NCBI GenBank assembly: GCA_052390115.1
Contig: JBQTHE010000031.1
Span: forward strand, 62,001-126,000
Origin: GCA-003244245 sp052390115
GTDB lineage: Bacteria; Actinomycetota; Actinomycetes; Mycobacteriales; Pseudonocardiaceae
Reading direction: 5' to 3'
DNA: 64,000 nt
Shown: one piece after another, positions 60,522-64,000 of the stretch
Layout of the letters: every line of letters starts with the position of its first letter
Position numbering within the stretch: the stretch's first letter is position 1
Translations under genes and position numbers: made by a program
Notes under the pieces: model-generated
Databases searched by the model: none
What the model saw: only the letters and a program-made list of their open reading frames with translations
What the model was told of the DNA's origin: nothing

Positions 60522-61130
60522 ATGGCGTGTGAGTCGGGGTCCAGCGAGGCCGCCGGACCCCGACTCACCGTTGTGTCAGGCCCCTCCGGGGTCGGCAAAT
60601 CCAGCGTGGTCGCCGAGGTGGCGCGACGCTGGCCGCAACTTCTTGTCAGCGTCTCGGTGACCACCCGATCACCTCGGGTCGGCCAACGGCCCGACGAGCA
60701 TTACCGCTACGTGGACCAAGCCACCTTCACCCGCATGGTCCAACGTGGTGAGTTTCTGGAGCACGCCGAGTACGCCGGTAACTTGTATGGCACTCCCGCC
60801 GCGCCAGTACGCGAGGCTCTGGCTGCTGGCCGGTCGATGTTGCTGGAGATCGAAGTGCAGGGTGCGCGGCAGGTTCGGGCCGCGATGACCGGTGCACTGC
60901 TGGTGATGCTGGTGCCGCCGTCCTGGGAGGCGCTGTATGCGCGGCTGTCCGACCGTGGCACGGAGGATCCCGCCGAGCGGGAGCGCCGGTTGCGGGTGGC
61001 ACGCGAGGAGCTGGAGGCCGTCGGGGAGTTCGATGCGACGATTGTCAACGACGACGTGCAACGCGCCGCGCAGGAATTGATAACCTTGATGCTCGGCACG
61101 GGTTCCGGACACCGCCGGACCGGCCCGTGA
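60522..61130 (+). CDS. gmk: Guanylate kinase Gmk
   Basis: 202 residues from ATG at 60522 (an adjacent GTG at 60519 is possible). P-loop VVSGPSGVGKSSVVAEV, GMP-binding SVTTRSPRVGQRPDEHYRYV, EHAEYAGNLYGTP, and EIEVQGARQV. Converts GMP to GDP. Codons 3-16 (CESGSSEAAGPRL) are formed by a palindrome, so the N-terminal extension before LTVVSGPSG is palindrome-derived. Confidence 0.95.
   Translation: MACESGSSEAAGPRLTVVSGPSGVGKSSVVAEVARRWPQLLVSVSVTTRSPRVGQRPDEHYRYVDQATFTRMVQRGEFLEHAEYAGNLYGTPAAPVREALAAGRSMLLEIEVQGARQVRAAMTGALLVMLVPPSWEALYARLSDRGTEDPAERERRLRVAREELEAVGEFDATIVNDDVQRAAQELITLMLGTGSGHRRTGP
60529..60568. repeat. Palindrome at the 5' end of gmk
   Basis: 14-bp perfect arms GTGAGTCGGGGTCC (60529-60542) and GGACCCCGACTCAC (60555-60568), 12-base loop. 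Arm sequence resembles the nusB/bldD terminator arm (GTGAGTGGGGATC). It lies inside the coding sequence right after the start codon and about 27 bases downstream of the mihF stop. Confidence 0.85.
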
Positions 61131-61173
61131 CATCTGAACCCCGGTGACATCTGAAGGCATCTGGAGACAGTGA

Positions 61174-61464
61174 GTGAGCATCCCTACCGAATTGGGCGCG
61201 CTGAGCGCGCCCTCGGTCACTGCCCCTGAGGGCATCACCAACCCCCCGATCGACGACCTGCTGGGCAAGGTCAGCTCGAAGTACGCCCTGGTCATCTTCG
61301 GGGCCAAGCGGGCGCGTCAGATCAACGACTACTACGCGCAGCTCGGGGAGGGCCTGCTGGAGTACGTCGGCCCGCTGGTCGAGCCAGGGGCCCGGGAGAA
61401 GCCGCTGTCGATTGCGTTGCGGGAGATCCACAGCGGCCTACTCGAGCACACCGAGGGCGAGTGA
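61174..61464 (+). CDS. rpoZ: RNA polymerase omega subunit RpoZ
   Basis: 96 residues from GTG at 61174. Core omega stretches GITNPPIDDLLGKVSSKYAL, VIFGAKRARQINDYYAQLGE and PLSIALREIHSGLLEH. Helps assemble and stabilise the beta' subunit. Ends in a GTGA overlap with coaBC. Confidence 0.96.
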   Translation: MSIPTELGALSAPSVTAPEGITNPPIDDLLGKVSSKYALVIFGAKRARQINDYYAQLGEGLLEYVGPLVEPGAREKPLSIALREIHSGLLEHTEGE

Positions 61465-62705
61465 CCGACGCCGGGCCTGTCCGGCCGGACCTACCCCGGC
61501 GGATCGTGCTCGGCGTTTCGGGCGGTATCGCCGCATACAAGGTGTGTGAGGTGCTCCGCCGTCTCACCGAAGCGGGGCACCAGGTACAGGTGGTTCCCAC
61601 CGACTCTGCCCTGCGGTTCGTCGGTGCCCCGACCTGGGAAGCGCTGTCCGGACTACCGGTGCAGCTCGGTCTGTTCGCCGACGTCCCTGAGGTGCCGCAC
61701 GTGCGGCTGGGGCAGACCGCCGATCTGGTCCTGGTTGCCCCGGCTACGGCGGACCTGCTGGCTCGCGCCGCCCACGGCCGGGCTGACGACCTGCTGGCCG
61801 CCACGCTGCTCACCGCCCGTTGCCCGGTGCTGCTGATCCCCGCGATGCACACCGAGATGTGGGAGCACCCGGCAACGGTGCACAACGTCGCGGTGCTGCG
61901 CTCGCGCGGAACCGTCGTCGCGCAGCCCGCGACCGGGCGACTCACCGGCGCCGACTCCGGTGCCGGTCGGCTGCCGGAGCCCTCTGAGATCGTCGATCTC
62001 GCCACCTTGCTGCTGCACCGCCCGGATGCCCTGCGGCGAAATCTCACCGGCCGGCGGGTGGTGATCTCCGCCGGTGGCACTCGCGAACCGCTGGACCCAG
62101 TGCGTTACCTGGGCAACCGATCCTCTGGGCGGCAGGGCTATGCGCTGGCCCGAGTCGCGGCCCAGCGCGGTGCGCGGGTGACGCTGGTCACGGCGCACAC
62201 CGCCGATCTCACCGATCCGGCCGGCGTGGAGGTGGTCGTCGTGGGCACCGCGCGCGAGCTGCAGGAGGCCATGCTCAAGGCGGCACCCGACGCCGACGCG
62301 GTGGTGATGGCGGCCGCTGTCGCGGACTTCCGCCCGGCCAACGCCCATCCAAGCAAGATCAAAAAGTCCGATTCGGACCCGGATCCGCTGCCGCTGACCC
62401 TCAACCCGGACATTCTGGCCGAGCTGGTGCGAGGCCGCCCGCAGGGTCAGGTGGTGGTCGGCTTCGCAGCCGAGACCGGTGACTCCGACCGTGGAGTGCT
62501 CGCGCACGGTCGGGCCAAACTCGTCAGGAAGCGCTGCGACCTGCTGGTGGTCAACGCTGTCGGGGAGGGTCGCGCGTTCGAGGTCGAACACAATGCAGGC
62601 TGGCTGCTCGGCGACGACGGCGTCGAGATCGAACTGCCCGAGGGCCCTAAGACGCTGCTCGCCTCCTACGTCTGGGACGCCGTCACGGCCCGACTGACCC
62701 GGTGA
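61461..62705 (+). CDS. coaBC: Bifunctional phosphopantothenoylcysteine decarboxylase/synthetase CoaBC
   Basis: 414 residues. N-terminal CoaC flavoprotein (VLGVSGGIAAYKVCEVLRRL, active-site PAMHTEMWEHPATVHNV) and C-terminal CoaB from about residue 195 (GRRVVISAGGTREPLDPVRY, GNRSSGRQGYALARVA, KIKKSD). Makes 4'-phosphopantetheine for coenzyme A. metK usually follows in actinobacteria but is not found here. Confidence 0.96.
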   Translation: MTDAGPVRPDLPRRIVLGVSGGIAAYKVCEVLRRLTEAGHQVQVVPTDSALRFVGAPTWEALSGLPVQLGLFADVPEVPHVRLGQTADLVLVAPATADLLARAAHGRADDLLAATLLTARCPVLLIPAMHTEMWEHPATVHNVAVLRSRGTVVAQPATGRLTGADSGAGRLPEPSEIVDLATLLLHRPDALRRNLTGRRVVISAGGTREPLDPVRYLGNRSSGRQGYALARVAAQRGARVTLVTAHTADLTDPAGVEVVVVGTARELQEAMLKAAPDADAVVMAAAVADFRPANAHPSKIKKSDSDPDPLPLTLNPDILAELVRGRPQGQVVVGFAAETGDSDRGVLAHGRAKLVRKRCDLLVVNAVGEGRAFEVEHNAGWLLGDDGVEIELPEGPKTLLASYVWDAVTARLTR

Positions 62706-63004
62706 ACCTGGGCCACTTTGTGAGTGGCCAACAGTTCTGGACGGCCCGCACGACTCTGTTGTTGAGTTCGGGAACTCAGGAGCAGTCTGCGTCGCGGGCA
62801 CGGGTCGTTTCAAGATCGCAGCGGCTCGTGAGACGTGCGGTGCGGGTGATGGATGCGCACAAGGTTCCATTAAACGGTCAGCGGGCGCCGCGTGACCTGC
62901 AAAAGGTTCCACTTGGCGGTCCGGCCCGAGCAGTGCGAGACCGCGCGAGATCGTCTGGACGTACTCATCTGCCGATGTGAATGAGTCCCGGTTGGACGGT
63001 TGGG
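62706..63004. other. Intergenic region with hairpins and IS-end-like direct repeats
   Basis: After coaBC there is a hairpin GGCCACT-TTGTG-AGTGGCC (62711-62729), which could terminate transcription, and TGAGTTC-GG-GAACTCA near 62764. Two direct repeats, CAAGGTTCCATTAAACGGTC (62860-62879) and AAAGGTTCCACTTGGCGGTC (62902-62921), look like internal repeats of an insertion-sequence end. No gene is supported. Confidence 0.5.
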
Positions 63005-63754
63005 TCAGCGGTTCATCAGTGCGAAGAAGACGCCCCACCCGAGGTATTCGCGCTGGTATCTGGTGTGGTGTGCGGGGGCAGTGCTGAGTTCTGTGCGCAT
63101 CTCGTCCGCCAGTTCATCGTCGGGATTGTCATCGAGCCAGCGGCGGATGTTGAGCCATTGGGCCGCGACGTATCGGTCCCAGCTGTCCTGGTTGGCCAGA
63201 ACCATCTCCACGACGTCACAGCCAAGTTCGCCGAAGTGTTCGATCAGCTCCGGGAGCGGGAGGAAATCGTCCTTGCTGGTGGCGTAGCAGCCCTCGATGG
63301 TGGCCTGGTCGGGGGGATCACGGCGCCAGTACGGTTCGCCGATCAGCATCGTGCCGCGGAGGCGAAGGCTGCGGCGGAGGAGTTCAACGGTGCCGGCTAC
63401 ACCATCACCGATCCAGGTGGCGCCGATGCACGAAGCGATGTCGACCGGCCGGTCGGCGACGTGGTCCGACGCGTCGCCGTGCACGAAGCTGACCAGGTCG
63501 GCGACATCCAGCTCGATGGCTCGTGCGCGGGCGGTGGCGATGAACACGGTGCTGATGTCGACCCCGATGCCGGTCAGGTGGTGGTCGCGTGCCCAGATGC
63601 ACAGCATCTCGCCGGTGCCGCAGGCGAGGTCGAGCATTCGCGCCCCCGGCGGCGGGTTCAGCGCGTGGCCCAAGATAGCCAGTTTGTCGCTGGTGAACGG
63701 GTTGTGGATGCGATGGCTGCTCTCGCGGATGGTGAAGCTACGCGGAAGATCCAC
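63005..63754 (-). CDS. Class I SAM-dependent methyltransferase
   Basis: 249 residues. SAM motif I MLDLACGTGEMLCIWARDH, GIGVDISTVFI, FVHGDASDHV, and SCIGATWIGDG as the post-motif region; GTMLIGEPYWRRDPPDQ follows. Resembles small-molecule methyltransferases of the UbiE/cyclopropane synthase type. Soluble. It stands alone in the place where metK would be expected, so it may mark a rearrangement. Substrate unknown. Confidence 0.85.
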   Translation of the reverse strand: MDLPRSFTIRESSHRIHNPFTSDKLAILGHALNPPPGARMLDLACGTGEMLCIWARDHHLTGIGVDISTVFIATARARAIELDVADLVSFVHGDASDHVADRPVDIASCIGATWIGDGVAGTVELLRRSLRLRGTMLIGEPYWRRDPPDQATIEGCYATSKDDFLPLPELIEHFGELGCDVVEMVLANQDSWDRYVAAQWLNIRRWLDDNPDDELADEMRTELSTAPAHHTRYQREYLGWGVFFALMNR

Positions 63755-64000
63755 TCTAGGATTCCTTGACGTCCAAGGGGTGCGGGATGGCTAGGGAAGG
63801 CGGGCGGCCGTGGTCGGCCGGGGCTGCCTGCACCCTCATCAAGTGCACCTCCGTGGACGTGCCGACGTGTGACCCGGCGAGGCTAAGCGCGTCGCGCTTG
63901 CACTGTCCATCGGTTTATCGCCCCATGCCCGAACGCACTCTCATGCCGCTGTCCGTACGTGGGTGCCGCGCAGGCCATGCCGAGTGACCCGTAGGCAGCC
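63755..64000. other. Window end without supported gene
   Basis: 246 bases upstream of the methyltransferase. Short open frames exist on the plus strand but lack ribosome sites and recognisable content. The methyltransferase promoter should lie here. Confidence 0.4.

Noticed and set aside
63766..63987. Small plus-strand frames near the window end
   Set aside because: No ribosome site; Cys/Arg/Ser-rich composition typical of non-coding frames in GC-rich DNA.

Overview
The window is high-GC DNA from an actinobacterium, probably in or near the Pseudonocardiales. The right third carries a conserved actinobacterial core block (aroC-aroK-aroB-aroQ-pepP-efp-nusB, bldD, pyrR-pyrB-pyrC-carA-carB-pyrF, mihF, gmk, rpoZ, coaBC). 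GTG starts and 4-base ATGA/GTGA stop-start overlaps are very common. Genus is inference; no rRNA is present.

Region 1 (1-9.1 kb) is for urea. It holds the end of a urea ABC importer (urtC'DE), a GAF-ANTAR antiterminator-type regulator, two unknown coupled genes, and a urease operon ureA-ureBC-ureF-ureG-ureD with fused beta and alpha subunits and no ureE. It is followed by a 72-residue His/Gly-rich peptide that may store or deliver nickel. At 16.0-17.3 kb a guanidine-I (ykkC) riboswitch precedes a Ni-type guanidine hydrolase. Guanidine would give urea plus ammonia, and urease would finish the job.

Region 2 (9.3-15.9 kb) holds a PhzF-like gene and a four-gene minus-strand operon that looks like a split LodA/GoxA-type quinoprotein. 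One polypeptide has the LodA N-terminal domain and a second has the LodA-like Cys/Trp region fused to a ferritin-like domain. A SPASM radical SAM enzyme and a LodB-like flavoprotein accompany them.

Region 3 (17.4-45.3 kb) is an accessory block bounded on both sides by directly repeated copies of the first ~205 bp of aroC. From left to right it contains: a truncated gene; remnants of an FxLD/lanthipeptide-type locus (methyltransferase, dehydratase C-terminal scrap) joined to a broken zinc-finger resolvase; a surface-glycan-type cluster (epimerase, three glycosyltransferases, aminotransferase, two acetyltransferases, aldo/keto reductase, methyltransferase, PIG-L deacetylase) with two frameshifted genes; and a graveyard of NUDIX, ISAs1 and serine-recombinase fragments. 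It ends in a 12-gene YcaO (TOMM-type) RiPP cluster: SagB oxidase, NHL protein, DUF1501, DUF1800, MFS exporter, a 39-aa precursor, a leader-binding/E1-like protein, two YcaO enzymes, and a siderophore-type ABC importer. Fur-family-like palindromes lie in front of both the exporter and the importer, which suggests a metal-binding RiPP.

Region 4 (45.3-64 kb) is the core block, peppered with ~24-nt-arm palindromes. Several lie inside reading frames: an in-frame insertion in carA, the CarA C-terminal tail, the CarB tail plus PyrF N-terminus, and the start of gmk. The pyr operon has a PyrR-binding hairpin over its ribosome binding site. The window ends with an orphan SAM methyltransferase.
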